A stretch of 64,000 nucleotides of DNA, from positions 372,001 through 436,000 of the forward strand of contig NZ_JBJHDO010000001.1 of NCBI RefSeq assembly GCF_050958605.1. The letters are read 5' to 3'. This document shows, in pieces, positions 23,914 to 32,225 of this stretch; the stretch's first letter is position 1; the number at the start of each line of letters is the position of its first letter. The translations under genes and the position numbers were made by a program. Origin of the DNA: G016756615 sp050958605 (lineage in GTDB: Bacteria; Pseudomonadota; Alphaproteobacteria; Rhizobiales; Rhizobiaceae). The notes under the pieces are model-generated. The model saw nothing but the letters and a program-made list of their open reading frames with translations. It did no database searches and was not told the DNA's origin.

Positions 23914-26025
23914 TCAACCACCGATGCGACCGGACAAGGCGATCTTGAAGGTTCGGCCGCGGCCTTGCTCGGTCGCGGCCGTCGTCGACCAGGAGCTTTG
24001 CGGATCCGTGTAGGCTTCGTTGAAGACGTTATCGACGGCGAAATCGAGCCTGGCGTGGTCGTTGATCTGCCAGTTGGCGAAGACGTTGACGAGATTGAAC
24101 CCGTCGTCGACGACAGGCACTGCGTCGGGCCTCGACCTGTTCGTGCGTGTGATCTCGCCGATGGCCAGATACTGGGCGCCGAACGTCAGCTGCTCATCGA
24201 ACGCCCGGAAGCCGATGGTCGCCGCAAACCGGTCGAGCGGCGTGTTGTTGAGCGGCTGACCCTCGTAGACGCCACTGACGATCTTGGCGTCGATCAGTGC
24301 GCCGGCGAGGTTCACAAAGCCCCAGCCATAGTCGTAGACGGCTTCCGCCTCGACACCCCTAAGGCGAGCATCGCCGATGTTGCTGGCCATTCGCGGAGTC
24401 GTGGTGAGATCGACATCGATGTAGTTGTCGACATCGGTATGAAACAGGTTGAGCTTGGCGCGAAGGAAGTCACCGGCTGTCAGCACATCGTTATACTTCA
24501 GGTTGACGCCCGCTTCCCAGCTTTTTGCCGTTTCCGGCTCCAGAAGCAGGTTGGGGACGTAGCTGTCGCCGGAACCATGCGCGCCACCGCCGCGATAAAC
24601 ATCCTGCAATCCCGGCGCCCTGTATCCCTCTGAATAGGTTCCGTAAACCTGGAAGCCGTCGACCGGGGTAATGCCGATGGTCAGGCGGGGCGACCAGCGA
24701 TCGCCCGAAGTCGACGCATCGACCGGCGGTACGGTCTTGGTCTGCCCGTCGAGCTGGTAGCCGTCATAGCGGATGGCGGTGATCATCTGCAGCCAACCGC
24801 CGTAGTCGCCTTGCCATTGAAGGAAGCCGCCATAGCCCTGTTGCTCGCCGGCGCCAAAATGCGCCGTGTCGGAATCGCCGGTCAGGTAGTAGTAATCGGC
24901 GCCGTAGGTCACCGTGTGAGCGAGCCCATAGGCATCGAAACGTGACGAGTTCTTGAGGTTGAAGCCGGTCGTCGCAACATCGTAGTAGCGGGTGTTGCCG
25001 ATCGCCGATCTTGGCCAGACCTGCGCATGATCCGTCTTCGTTCGGTTGTGATAGACATCAGCGCTGAAGTCGATCAGGTCGTTGTCATCGGGGCGGTAGG
25101 TATAGGCGGCCGTGTAGGTCTGGTTCACCGTGTCGGCGCCGTAGCGGCTCAGTGTCGCCGAGGTCGACCCGCTCGATCCGGTGATGAAGTCGTTGTAGTT
25201 CTGGAGGATCATCCCGAGCTTCAACTCGTGCCCGTCGGCCGGGCGCAATGTCGTTTTGAGATAGCCAGCCTTCACCTGCTCGCCGGTCCAGGGAACTTCA
25301 TCTCCGTTGCCGTCCTTGTAGGCGTCGCGGTCGCGATAGATGAGGTTGCCGATGATGTCGGCATCCTCGGTGAAACGGTAGGCGCCCGTCGTGCTGGTGG
25401 TGAAGCCGTCGCCGTTGTTTTCGTAGCCGAGCCTTTCGCTTAGAGCCCAGCGCTCCTCTGCCATCAGGAAGTCGCCAGCGTCCTTAGTTTCGAATGAGAC
25501 CACGCCGCCGATGCCGCCGGAACCATAGGCGTTGGAAACCGGACCGCGAATGACCGTGGCTTCCTTGATCAGCTCCGGCTCGACATAGAAGGAGCCCGAT
25601 CCATGGCCGACGCGCCAGAAGTCCTGGCGGGCGCCGTCGAGCGTCACGACCACGCGGCCATATTGCTCCAGGCCACGAATGTTGATCGCGGTCGCCGGAT
25701 CGTCGCCATTCATCGAAGCGGCCACACCAGGCGTCGCGCGGAAAATATCGGCTGCGGTGTCGGGCTGGATGCGCTGCAGCTCCTCGCTGTCGACCGTGCT
25801 GATCCCCGCGAGGGCATCGATGACGGCGCCTTTGACCATTGTCGCCGTGATCGTGATTCGGTCCAGTACGGTCGGCGCGGATCGGGATCCATCGGAAGCG
25901 GGCTGGCTGTCCATGTTGGCCGAGGCCGCCTTTTTCGCCTGTTCTTGCGCGGCGGCCGGCAACACTCCGTAGATGGCGCACGCCAGCGCCAGCGCGCTGC
26001 TGGAGAGAATCAATGTCAGTTTCAT
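23914..26025 (-). CDS. TonB-dependent heme/hemoglobin receptor
   Basis: A 703-residue outer-membrane receptor. It has a signal peptide (MKLTLILSSSALALACAIYG, cleavage after AAA), a TonB-box-like DRITITATMV, a plug domain to about residue 190 and a 22-strand barrel ending in the usual aromatic-containing strand. The heme-receptor signature is present: YRAPGLQDVY, then a loop with one His (GGGAHGSGD), then VPNLLLEPETAKSWE, the counterparts of the FRAP and NPNL boxes with the heme-ligand histidine between. That and the adjacent divergent heme-binding protein gene argue for heme uptake rather than a siderophore. The start at 26025 gives a normal signal peptide; the frame to 26214 does not. An IRO-type motif lies 114 bp upstream. 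Confidence 0.88.
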   Translation of the reverse strand: MKLTLILSSSALALACAIYGVLPAAAQEQAKKAASANMDSQPASDGSRSAPTVLDRITITATMVKGAVIDALAGISTVDSEELQRIQPDTAADIFRATPGVAASMNGDDPATAINIRGLEQYGRVVVTLDGARQDFWRVGHGSGSFYVEPELIKEATVIRGPVSNAYGSGGIGGVVSFETKDAGDFLMAEERWALSERLGYENNGDGFTTSTTGAYRFTEDADIIGNLIYRDRDAYKDGNGDEVPWTGEQVKAGYLKTTLRPADGHELKLGMILQNYNDFITGSSGSTSATLSRYGADTVNQTYTAAYTYRPDDNDLIDFSADVYHNRTKTDHAQVWPRSAIGNTRYYDVATTGFNLKNSSRFDAYGLAHTVTYGADYYYLTGDSDTAHFGAGEQQGYGGFLQWQGDYGGWLQMITAIRYDGYQLDGQTKTVPPVDASTSGDRWSPRLTIGITPVDGFQVYGTYSEGYRAPGLQDVYRGGGAHGSGDSYVPNLLLEPETAKSWEAGVNLKYNDVLTAGDFLRAKLNLFHTDVDNYIDVDLTTTPRMASNIGDARLRGVEAEAVYDYGWGFVNLAGALIDAKIVSGVYEGQPLNNTPLDRFAATIGFRAFDEQLTFGAQYLAIGEITRTNRSRPDAVPVVDDGFNLVNVFANWQINDHARLDFAVDNVFNEAYTDPQSSWSTTAATEQGRGRTFKIALSGRIGG

Positions 26026-26138
26026 GCTGGTCGAGCCCCCAAGCTCGCAAAAATGTGGCTGGCGGGGGCCTCGTGGCCGCGGCTGGCAATCTGATGTTGT
26101 GCAACCCCAAGCGGTAGCGGTGGCTAGATACTTAAACT

Positions 26139-26153
26139 TGATGACAAGAGTCA
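26139..26153. promoter_or_regulatory. Candidate IRO box (RirA site)
   Basis: TGATGACAAGAGTCA matches the IRO consensus TGA-N9-TCA exactly and sits in the AT-rich spacer between the divergent heme receptor and heme-binding protein genes. RirA represses iron uptake genes in rhizobia when iron is sufficient. The motif is short, so the match alone is suggestive only; position makes it plausible. Confidence 0.5.
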
Positions 26154-26212
26154 ACTTTATTTCTATAGCCCTTCGACCAATCGCGTGAATCCACCGAAGT
26201 CGGAGCGACGAC

Positions 26213-27175
26213 ATGGTCGAAAGCCGGGAAATGAAGCACGACGGACGATTTCAATTCATGATGGCGAGAGCACCCCGGGCTTTGACGGTCCTCGCGCTTT
26301 TTGTGCTGACAGCGGTGAATGCATGGAGTTCGACTGCGGTGGCGGCCGAAGTCGTCGATGCCCACGGGCGTACCGTCGAAGCAGGCGCGGGAAAACGAAT
26401 CATCACCCTTGGCTCCGATGTGACAGAGATCGTTCACGCTCTTGGCGCAGGGGACCGCATCGTAGCGATCGACAGGGGAAGCAACTATCCGCCGGCCGCA
26501 ACTTCGAAACCGAACGTCGGGTATCGCCGCAAGCTCTCAGTGGAAGGTCTCGTGGCGCTCGATCCCGATCTGATTCTGGCAGCGGAGGACATCGGTCCCC
26601 CCGAGACAGTCGAGGTGCTTTCGTCCCTCGCCGTCCCGATCGTCTTCGTTCCCGAAGACAATTCAGGCGAGGGAATTCGGCGCAAGATCGAGCTGATTGC
26701 CGCCGCGCTCGGTCTTCGTGACAAGGGGAAGGAGGTCGCGAGCGAGGTGATCGCCGCTTTCGACACGGCTGCGAAGCTCACCTCCGCCCTGCCGGAGGAA
26801 AGGCGCAAGAGGGTGATATTCTTTCACGGCCTCGTGCGGCTGACCGCGGCCGGTGCCGATACCGCCGCAGATGCGATCATCCGCTATGCCGGCGGCGTCA
26901 ACCCGATGGCGGAAGTCAAGGGCTACAAGGCTGCGTCGGAGGAAAAGCTCATCGAACTGGCGCCCGACGTCATCCTCATGATGGGGGACGGAAAGGGCGG
27001 CCCTACGGCGGCGGACGTGTTCTCTATCCCGGCTCTGGCGGCAACTCCCGCTGCCAGAAACCGGGCTCTGGTGGTGCTGGACGGTGCCTACATGATCGGT
27101 TTCGGCCCGCGCACGGCTGAGGCGATACGTGATCTGGCCCAGGCCCTTTACCCGGATGTGCTTGCGGGGGATTAG
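26213..27175 (+). CDS. hmuT: Heme ABC transporter periplasmic binding protein
   Basis: A 320-residue class III (TroA/BtuF-like) binding protein. After a long basic N-terminus comes the signal peptide hydrophobic core (ALTVLALFVLTAVNAW, cleavage after AVAA). The mature part reads RIITLGSDVTEIVHALGAGDRIVAIDRGSNYP, PNVGYRRKLSVEGLVALDPDLILAAED, and LIELAPDVILMMGDG, typical of HmuT/ChuT, which bind heme through a tyrosine. GGAG eight bases before 26213 supports this start; ATGs at 26231 and 26258 are possible. It diverges from the TonB receptor. The usual partners hmuS, hmuU and hmuV do not follow it, so permease and ATPase must be encoded elsewhere. Confidence 0.88.
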   Translation: MVESREMKHDGRFQFMMARAPRALTVLALFVLTAVNAWSSTAVAAEVVDAHGRTVEAGAGKRIITLGSDVTEIVHALGAGDRIVAIDRGSNYPPAATSKPNVGYRRKLSVEGLVALDPDLILAAEDIGPPETVEVLSSLAVPIVFVPEDNSGEGIRRKIELIAAALGLRDKGKEVASEVIAAFDTAAKLTSALPEERRKRVIFFHGLVRLTAAGADTAADAIIRYAGGVNPMAEVKGYKAASEEKLIELAPDVILMMGDGKGGPTAADVFSIPALAATPAARNRALVVLDGAYMIGFGPRTAEAIRDLAQALYPDVLAGD

Positions 27176-27267
27176 GTTGGACGTCGCGTCCTCGGTTCCC
27201 ATGCTAGGCGGGTGGCCAGCAACCGTTTACGTGCTACATGGGCTCATTGCCGCAGCGAGGAATAAAC

Positions 27268-27414
27268 ATGCAGCAGAACCGCCTCTACTTGATAATCGGC
27301 GCCCTCGTTGTCGCCGTCATCGTTTTGGGCGCGTATATCTGGCGGCAGGAGACAAAGCCCAAGGGTGTCGAAATTCGCCTCGATGATAGTGGCATTTCCG
27401 TCCAGGAAAACTGA
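27268..27414 (+). CDS. 48-aa single-pass membrane protein
   Basis: MQQNRLYLIIGALVVAVIVL begins a 48-residue protein with one membrane helix (residues about 7-24) followed by a charged periplasmic or cytoplasmic tail, WRQETKPKGVEIRLDDSGIS, ending QEN. GAGGA lies seven bases before the ATG, giving good support despite the small size. The tail sequence GVEIRLDDSGIS reads like a real conserved segment. I recall similar proteins in rhizobia but know no function. It stands alone, 93 bp after hmuT and 178 bp before ddl. Confidence 0.7.
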   Translation: MQQNRLYLIIGALVVAVIVLGAYIWRQETKPKGVEIRLDDSGISVQEN

Positions 27415-27592
27415 GGCGCCGAGATCTCGCAGCAGACAGATGCCCGCGGAGTTTTCGAACTCCCGGGCACCTGAGGGCGGTGGCCTCGACAGACGTGACG
27501 GGCAGCCCTGCCGTCAAAAGGGCAAAATCGACGCGCAGTCCCGGTATGTTTCGTCGAGGCGCTGGGCGTGGCGCGGAAGCTGGGGGGAGTTC

Positions 27593-28675
27593 ATGACAAA
27601 AAAGACGAGAATTGCCGTGCTCTATGGCGGCCGTTCGGCAGAGCATGATGTCTCGATCCTGTCGGCTGCCAATGCGGTGAAGGCGATTGATCGAACGCGC
27701 CATGAGATCGTGCCCATTGCTATCGATCGCAATGGCCGGTGGTGGCTGACCGATCTCGGAAACGGTGAGTTGCCTAGCACAGCGACAGCGCATGGAGTGG
27801 AGATTGCGCTGATTCCTGGCGGCCGTGGCCGTCTCGTCGCTCTCTCGGCGGCCGGTAGCTCGACTGAACTCCCACCCGTCGACGTCGTCTTCCCCGTGCT
27901 GCATGGGCCGTTCGGAGAGGACGGTTCCGTCCAGGGCTATGCCGAGGTGGCCGACGTGGCCTATGTCGGCAGCGGCGTATTCGCCTCGGCTGCCGCGATG
28001 GACAAGGATTTCGCCAAGCGGCTCCTGCGGGAAGCCGGGCTGCCGGTCGCCCGTTCGCTGACGCTGCGGCGCGGCGCGGCCGTTTCGTTCGATACTGTGG
28101 CATCGAAGCTCGGGCTGCCGCTCTTCGTCAAGCCGGCGCGGCAGGGCTCGTCGGTCGGCGTCGGCAAGGCGCGTGACGCCGCAAGCTTTGCTGCGAGCCT
28201 GGAAGAGGCGTTCCGGCACGACGGCAAGGTGTTGGCCGAGGAATTCGTCGAAGCGCGCGAGATCGAATGCGCGGTGCTTGAAGATGCCGAGGGCAAGCTC
28301 ACGGTCTCGCTGCCGGGCGAGATCATCCCCGCGGAAAAGCACGGCTTCTACACCTACGAGGCCAAATATATCGATGCTGACGGCGCGGTGGTCCGCGCGC
28401 CCGCCGATGTTCCAGCCGATGTTGGGGCCAAGGCGAAAGAGTTGGCGGAGCGGGCCTTCCGCGCGCTCGGCTGCGAAGGCATGGCGCGGGTCGATTTCTT
28501 CCTGCGGCCCGACATGAGCCTCATCCTCAACGAGGTCAACACGATCCCCGGCTTCACCGACATCAGCATGTATGCCAAGGCGCTCGCGGCCGGAGGTATT
28601 TCCTACGGCGAAGTGATCGAGGTGCTCATAGCGCACGCGCTGAAGCGGCACCGCGCGGCGGCTGCCAGAGGATAG
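27593..28675 (+). CDS. ddl: D-alanine--D-alanine ligase
   Basis: A 360-residue ATP-grasp enzyme joining two D-Ala for peptidoglycan. Landmarks: VLYGGRSAEHDVSILSAANAV at the N-terminus (first D-Ala site), FPVLHGPFGEDGSVQGYAEV, FVKPARQGSSVGVGKA (ATP loop), EIIPAEKHGFYTYEAKYIDADG, and LNEVNTIPGFTDISMY (metal ligands). Full length. The ATG at 27593 has a GGGGGAG site six bases ahead; the frame extends upstream to 27308 without support. It lies outside any division/cell-wall cluster, so it is likely the second ddl copy often seen in rhizobia (the ddlA type), inferred from context only. Confidence 0.93.
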   Translation: MTKKTRIAVLYGGRSAEHDVSILSAANAVKAIDRTRHEIVPIAIDRNGRWWLTDLGNGELPSTATAHGVEIALIPGGRGRLVALSAAGSSTELPPVDVVFPVLHGPFGEDGSVQGYAEVADVAYVGSGVFASAAAMDKDFAKRLLREAGLPVARSLTLRRGAAVSFDTVASKLGLPLFVKPARQGSSVGVGKARDAASFAASLEEAFRHDGKVLAEEFVEAREIECAVLEDAEGKLTVSLPGEIIPAEKHGFYTYEAKYIDADGAVVRAPADVPADVGAKAKELAERAFRALGCEGMARVDFFLRPDMSLILNEVNTIPGFTDISMYAKALAAGGISYGEVIEVLIAHALKRHRAAAARG

Positions 28676-28865
28676 CTGTCACCTCGGATCGTCGGGATCG
28701 ACCTGTGCCGGGATGGGTCACCTGACAGGAAATGAGACACTTTCAGGAGACGGTGGATGCCAGCGTCGCGGCACACCGTGCCAAAAACCCCAGAACTTGG
28801 CGGATCACGCGGATTTTCTGCTTGGCACGGGCCGTGCATCGGTGAGGTTGCCGGCAAACGCCGGT

Positions 28866-28885
28866 CCCGATTTGTCAAAATCGGG
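28866..28885. terminator. Candidate hairpin between convergent ddl and thiD
   Basis: CCCGATTT (28866-28873) and AAATCGGG (28878-28885) form an 8-bp stem with a 4-nt loop, in the 245-bp gap between the convergent ddl and thiD genes. A smaller stem, CCGGC/GCCGG, precedes it at 28851-28864. There is no marked T-run on either strand, so function as a bidirectional terminator is inferred from position. Confidence 0.35.
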
Positions 28886-28920
28886 ATGTGGGCTCGTCGG
28901 GGAAGGGGGCGGGGGTTTCC

Positions 28921-29682
28921 TTACCTCGGCGAGCTTGTTTCGGCCGCGACGGAGAGCTTGTCGAAGACAAATTGTTTGGCCTTCGACACGCTTGTTTCGA
29001 GCGCCGCACCTGATGCCAGCCCTGCCGCAATGGCGCTGGCAAGCATGCAGCCCGTGCCCCGCATTTCGGCGGGTAGCCGGGGGGCACCGAACCGGTGCAC
29101 GGGCTGGCCTTTTTCAAGAAGAAAGTCGGTCGAATGTTCTCCGGCCGCATGCCCGCCCTTGATCAGCAGCGCCCCGGGGCCGGGATCGAACAGCACCGCG
29201 CCCTGGCGCAGGATTTCGCTCTCGTTGCGAGCGGGCAGGGATCCCGTCAGCATAGCCAGTTCGGGAAGGTTTGGCGTCACCAGCCGACATAGCGGCATCA
29301 GCCTTTTCTGAAGCACGCCCACGGCTTCCGGCGGCAACAGCGCCCGGCCCGAGCTCGATGCCAGTACGGGATCGAGCACGACGGGAATGCCGGGATGTTC
29401 GGCGATAACCGACGAGACGGCATCGATGGTCTCGACAGAGCTCAGCATGCCGATCTTGATGGCGGCCGTTCGGTTGGCTTCGAGGGCAGCGCGCATCTGA
29501 TCGGCAACGAGGGAGGGCGCGACCAGCTCGACATGTCGGACAGTCCCGTGCGTCTGGACGGTGACGGCCGTGACCGCGACTGCGCTGCGGAGGCCGAAAG
29601 CGGCGACCGTCTCGACATCGCGTGAAAGCCCGGCGCCGCCGCTCGAATCGGTACCGGCGACGATCAGCACATGAAGCGTCAT
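28921..29682 (-). CDS. thiD: Hydroxymethylpyrimidine/phosphomethylpyrimidine kinase
   Basis: A 253-residue ribokinase-fold enzyme that phosphorylates HMP and then HMP-P to HMP-PP for thiamin synthesis. Landmarks: VLIVAGTDSSGGAGLSRDVETVAAFG at the N-terminus, AIKIGMLSSVETI, VVLDPVLASSSG, LVTPNLPELAMLTG, and the anion-hole/catalytic GTGCMLASAIAAGLASG. The ATG at 29680-29682 overlaps the thiE stop codon (ATGA), so the start is well fixed; the frame to 29709 is not needed. It is the last gene of the thi operon. Confidence 0.95.
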   Translation of the reverse strand: MTLHVLIVAGTDSSGGAGLSRDVETVAAFGLRSAVAVTAVTVQTHGTVRHVELVAPSLVADQMRAALEANRTAAIKIGMLSSVETIDAVSSVIAEHPGIPVVLDPVLASSSGRALLPPEAVGVLQKRLMPLCRLVTPNLPELAMLTGSLPARNESEILRQGAVLFDPGPGALLIKGGHAAGEHSTDFLLEKGQPVHRFGAPRLPAEMRGTGCMLASAIAAGLASGAALETSVSKAKQFVFDKLSVAAETSSPR

Positions 29683-30284
29683 CGCCATGGCGCGGTGGCC
29701 GCGAGCCAATCCCGCGTGCGGCTCTCCGGGTCAGCGTTGCGGGTGATGTCGGTGACGACCGCGGCGCTGTCCGCGTCCTTGGCGAAGACGCCCTCCAAGC
29801 ACTCGACGTTGAGACCCCCGATGGCGACGAGCGGTAACCGCCCGATCCGCTTTTTCCATTCGGCGATGCGCTCCAGCCCCTGAGGCGCCCATTTCATCTG
29901 TTTGAGAATGGTCGGATAGATCGGCCCGAGCGCGACATAGTCGGGCTCGGCTGCCAGCGCGGTGGCGAGTTCGGCATCGTCATGCGTGCTGAGACCGAGC
30001 TTCAGCCCGGCGCGCCGGATCGCTGCCAAGTCGGCTTCGGCAAGATCCTCCTGGCCGAGATGCACGAAGTCGCAGCCTTCCTCGATCGCCAGCCGCCAAT
30101 AGTCGTTGACCACGAGTTGGCAGCCATGTCGGGCGCAGATCTCCTTGGCCGCGCGGATCTCGCGGCGCAGGGCGGTTTCCCTGAGTTCCTTGATGCGCAA
30201 TTGGACGAGCCCGACGCCGAGCGGCACCAGCCTTTCGATCCAGGCGGCGCTGTCGACGATGAGGTAGAAAGGGTCGAGCTTCAC
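29679..30284 (-). CDS. thiE: Thiamine phosphate synthase
   Basis: A 201-residue TIM barrel that couples HMP-PP with the thiazole phosphate to give thiamin phosphate. It reads KLDPFYLIVDSAAWIERLV, LVQLRIKEL (the diphosphate contact), CQLVVNDYWRLAIEEGCDFVHLGQEDL, LGLSTHDDAELATAL, DYVALGPIYPT and LVAIGGLNVE, all as expected for ThiE. The start codon is GTG at 30282-30284, overlapping the thiG stop codon by four bases (GTGA); no ATG fits. The longer open frame to 30599 is antisense-type overlap with thiG and is rejected. Confidence 0.94.
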   Translation of the reverse strand: MKLDPFYLIVDSAAWIERLVPLGVGLVQLRIKELRETALRREIRAAKEICARHGCQLVVNDYWRLAIEEGCDFVHLGQEDLAEADLAAIRRAGLKLGLSTHDDAELATALAAEPDYVALGPIYPTILKQMKWAPQGLERIAEWKKRIGRLPLVAIGGLNVECLEGVFAKDADSAAVVTDITRNADPESRTRDWLAATAPWR

Positions 30285-31054
30285 GAGAATACTGCCTTGC
30301 CGATGACGGGGGTGGAGGGCACGGCCATGTCCCGAGGATCCAGCATCCCGGCCTGGTAGGCCAGATGTCCGGCCTCGATCGCCTTGGCGAAGGCGATCGC
30401 CATTGCTACGGGGTCTCCGGCCTTGGCAACGGCCGTATTGAGCAGCACCGCGTCGTAGCCAAGCTCCATCACTGCCGTGGCATGCGAGGGGCGGCCGATC
30501 CCTGCATCGACGATCAGCGGAATGTCGGGGAAATGGCCGCGCAGGCTGCGTAGCGCCCCGACATTCTGCGGTCCGCGCGCCGAGCCGATTGGGGCGCACC
30601 AGGGCATGAGAAGCCGGCAGCCGGCTTCGACCAGGCGCTCCGCGACGACGAGATCGTCGGTGGTGTAGGGGAACACCTCGAACCCTTCGGATGCAAGGAT
30701 GCGCGCCGCCTCCACCAGTCCGAACACGTCGGGCTGGAGCGTGTCGTGGTTGCCGATCACCTCGAGCTTGATCCAGTCGGTGCCGAAAACCTCGCGGGCC
30801 ATCCTTGCGGTCGTGACGGCCTCCTTCACCGAGTGGCAGCCGGCCGTGTTGGGAAGGACCTTCACGCCCAGCGACTGGATGAGCGACCAGAAGGCGCCAC
30901 CCGAGCGGCCGCCGGCCGTCTCGCGCCGCAACGATACGGTGACGATCTCCGCATGCGAGGCCTTCACGGCTTCCGCCAGGATGGCCGGAGATGGGTAGAG
31001 CGCCGTGCCGAGCAGCAGGTGGGATGCGATTTCCCTGCCGTAGAGCGTCAACAT
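30281..31054 (-). CDS. thiG: Thiazole synthase
   Basis: A 257-residue TIM-barrel enzyme forming the thiazole ring from DXP, dehydroglycine and ThiS thiocarboxylate. Landmarks: LTLYGREIASHLLLGTALYP, EIVTVSLRRE, LPNTAGCHSVKEAV, WIKLEVIGNHDTLQPDVF (the Schiff-base lysine is in IKLEVIG), MPWCAPIGSARGPQN and VDAGIGRPSHATAVMELGYDAVLLNTAVA. Dehydroglycine is presumably made by the glycine oxidase ThiO in the same operon. The ATG at 31054 follows thiS by 2 bp. Confidence 0.96.
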   Translation of the reverse strand: MLTLYGREIASHLLLGTALYPSPAILAEAVKASHAEIVTVSLRRETAGGRSGGAFWSLIQSLGVKVLPNTAGCHSVKEAVTTARMAREVFGTDWIKLEVIGNHDTLQPDVFGLVEAARILASEGFEVFPYTTDDLVVAERLVEAGCRLLMPWCAPIGSARGPQNVGALRSLRGHFPDIPLIVDAGIGRPSHATAVMELGYDAVLLNTAVAKAGDPVAMAIAFAKAIEAGHLAYQAGMLDPRDMAVPSTPVIGKAVFS

Positions 31055-31056
31055 GC

Positions 31057-31257
31057 TCAGCCTCCCTTCATCGGAGAGAGGATCTCGATGCGGTCGCCTT
31101 CGGCGAGCAACCAAGCGGAGCGTTGCCGGGCGTGCACGATCTCGCCGTTGATCGCAGTCGCCAGCCAGTTTCCCTCATATTCGAGTTCGGTGAGCAGGGC
31201 GGCGAGCGTCTCCGCTGCCACCTCCCTGTTCTCACCATTGACGACGAGTTTCATCAT
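31057..31257 (-). CDS. thiS: Sulfur carrier protein ThiS
   Basis: A 66-residue ubiquitin-like protein. The family hallmark, a C-terminal Gly-Gly (SPMKGG), is present and becomes the thiocarboxylate that donates sulfur to the thiazole ring. The N-terminus MKLVVNGENREVAAETLAALL and the centre WLATAINGEIVHA are typical. Two ATGs in tandem (31257 and 31254) overlap the thiO stop in an ATGATGA string, so either could serve. Next to thiG, with which it works. Confidence 0.94.
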   Translation of the reverse strand: MMKLVVNGENREVAAETLAALLTELEYEGNWLATAINGEIVHARQRSAWLLAEGDRIEILSPMKGG

Positions 31258-32225
31258 CCCGTTTCCCCTTGTTCTCGGCCGAACATCATGTCCGCCGCCT
31301 GCCGGGCCATCGCCGGGGCGAGCAGGAAACCATGACGGTAGAGGCCGTTGATGCTGAAGCTGTCGCCGGATCGTTCGACACGCGGAAGATTATTGGGGAA
31401 GGCCGGACGCACCCCGACGCCCGCCTCGACGATCTCGGCCTCGCCGAATGCCGGATGCAGCGCGTAGGCGGCGTTGAGCAGCTCCATCGCCGATCGGGCG
31501 GTGATCGGGCCCGCCGCCTCGCTCTCGATCATCGTCGCGCCGATCATGAAGTGATTGTCGGCACGCGGCACGACGTAGACGGGAATACGCGGATGGAGGA
31601 GCCGGACCGGTCGTGACAGCGATATCTCCGAAGTGCGCAACAGGAGCATCTCGCCGCGCACGCCGCGCAGATCCGGCCGCTTCGCCGCCATGCCGGTGCA
31701 ATCGGCCTCGAAACCCGACGCGCCGGACCTGTGCACCGCTCCATAGCCGAATTCGAAACGCACGCCCGCCTCGGCGAGCCTTGCCGCCAGCGCATACAAG
31801 GTCCGACGGGGATCGAGATGCGCTTCGCCGGCGAAATGCAGCCCTCGCCCGAACCGGCAAGCGAGGTCGGGTTCGAGCGCGGCGATTGCTTGCCCGTCGA
31901 TGCGATCATAGCCCGAGGTCCGGCTGGCGAAGCGGTCGAGCTCGGCCGTGTCGCGCGCCGGCGCCAGAACGAGTGTGCCGTTGCGGATGACATGGCCGGG
32001 AAGGGCCCTATCCCACCAGTCCATCGCCAGCCGGCCGAGCGACAGCACTGCCTCTTCGCCGCTTTCACGCTCGCACCAAGGCGCCAGCATGCCGCCGGCC
32101 TGCCATGAGGCATTGCCGGCGATACGCTCGCGCCTTTCGACGACCGTCACCGCTGCGCCTCGCCGCGTCAGCTCCCAGGCGAGCACGAGCCCGGCAACGC
32201 CGGCGCCCCTGACGAGGACCTTCAT
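31254..32225 (-). CDS. thiO: Glycine oxidase ThiO
   Basis: A 323-residue FAD-dependent amine oxidase of the DAO family. It starts MKVLVRGAGVAGLVLAWELT, a Rossmann FAD-binding motif with the GxGxxG pattern (GAGVAG), then ASWQAGGMLAPWCE, and near the C-terminus the second FAD-contact region INGLYRHGFLLAPAMA. It oxidises glycine to dehydroglycine for ThiG, replacing the anaerobic lyase ThiH, which fits an aerobic organism. The ATG overlaps the thiC stop codon by four bases. Confidence 0.92.
   Translation of the reverse strand: MKVLVRGAGVAGLVLAWELTRRGAAVTVVERRERIAGNASWQAGGMLAPWCERESGEEAVLSLGRLAMDWWDRALPGHVIRNGTLVLAPARDTAELDRFASRTSGYDRIDGQAIAALEPDLACRFGRGLHFAGEAHLDPRRTLYALAARLAEAGVRFEFGYGAVHRSGASGFEADCTGMAAKRPDLRGVRGEMLLLRTSEISLSRPVRLLHPRIPVYVVPRADNHFMIGATMIESEAAGPITARSAMELLNAAYALHPAFGEAEIVEAGVGVRPAFPNNLPRVERSGDSFSINGLYRHGFLLAPAMARQAADMMFGREQGETG

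Noticed and set aside
27317..28651. Minus-strand frame of 444 codons
   Set aside because: Antisense to ddl; no conserved features.
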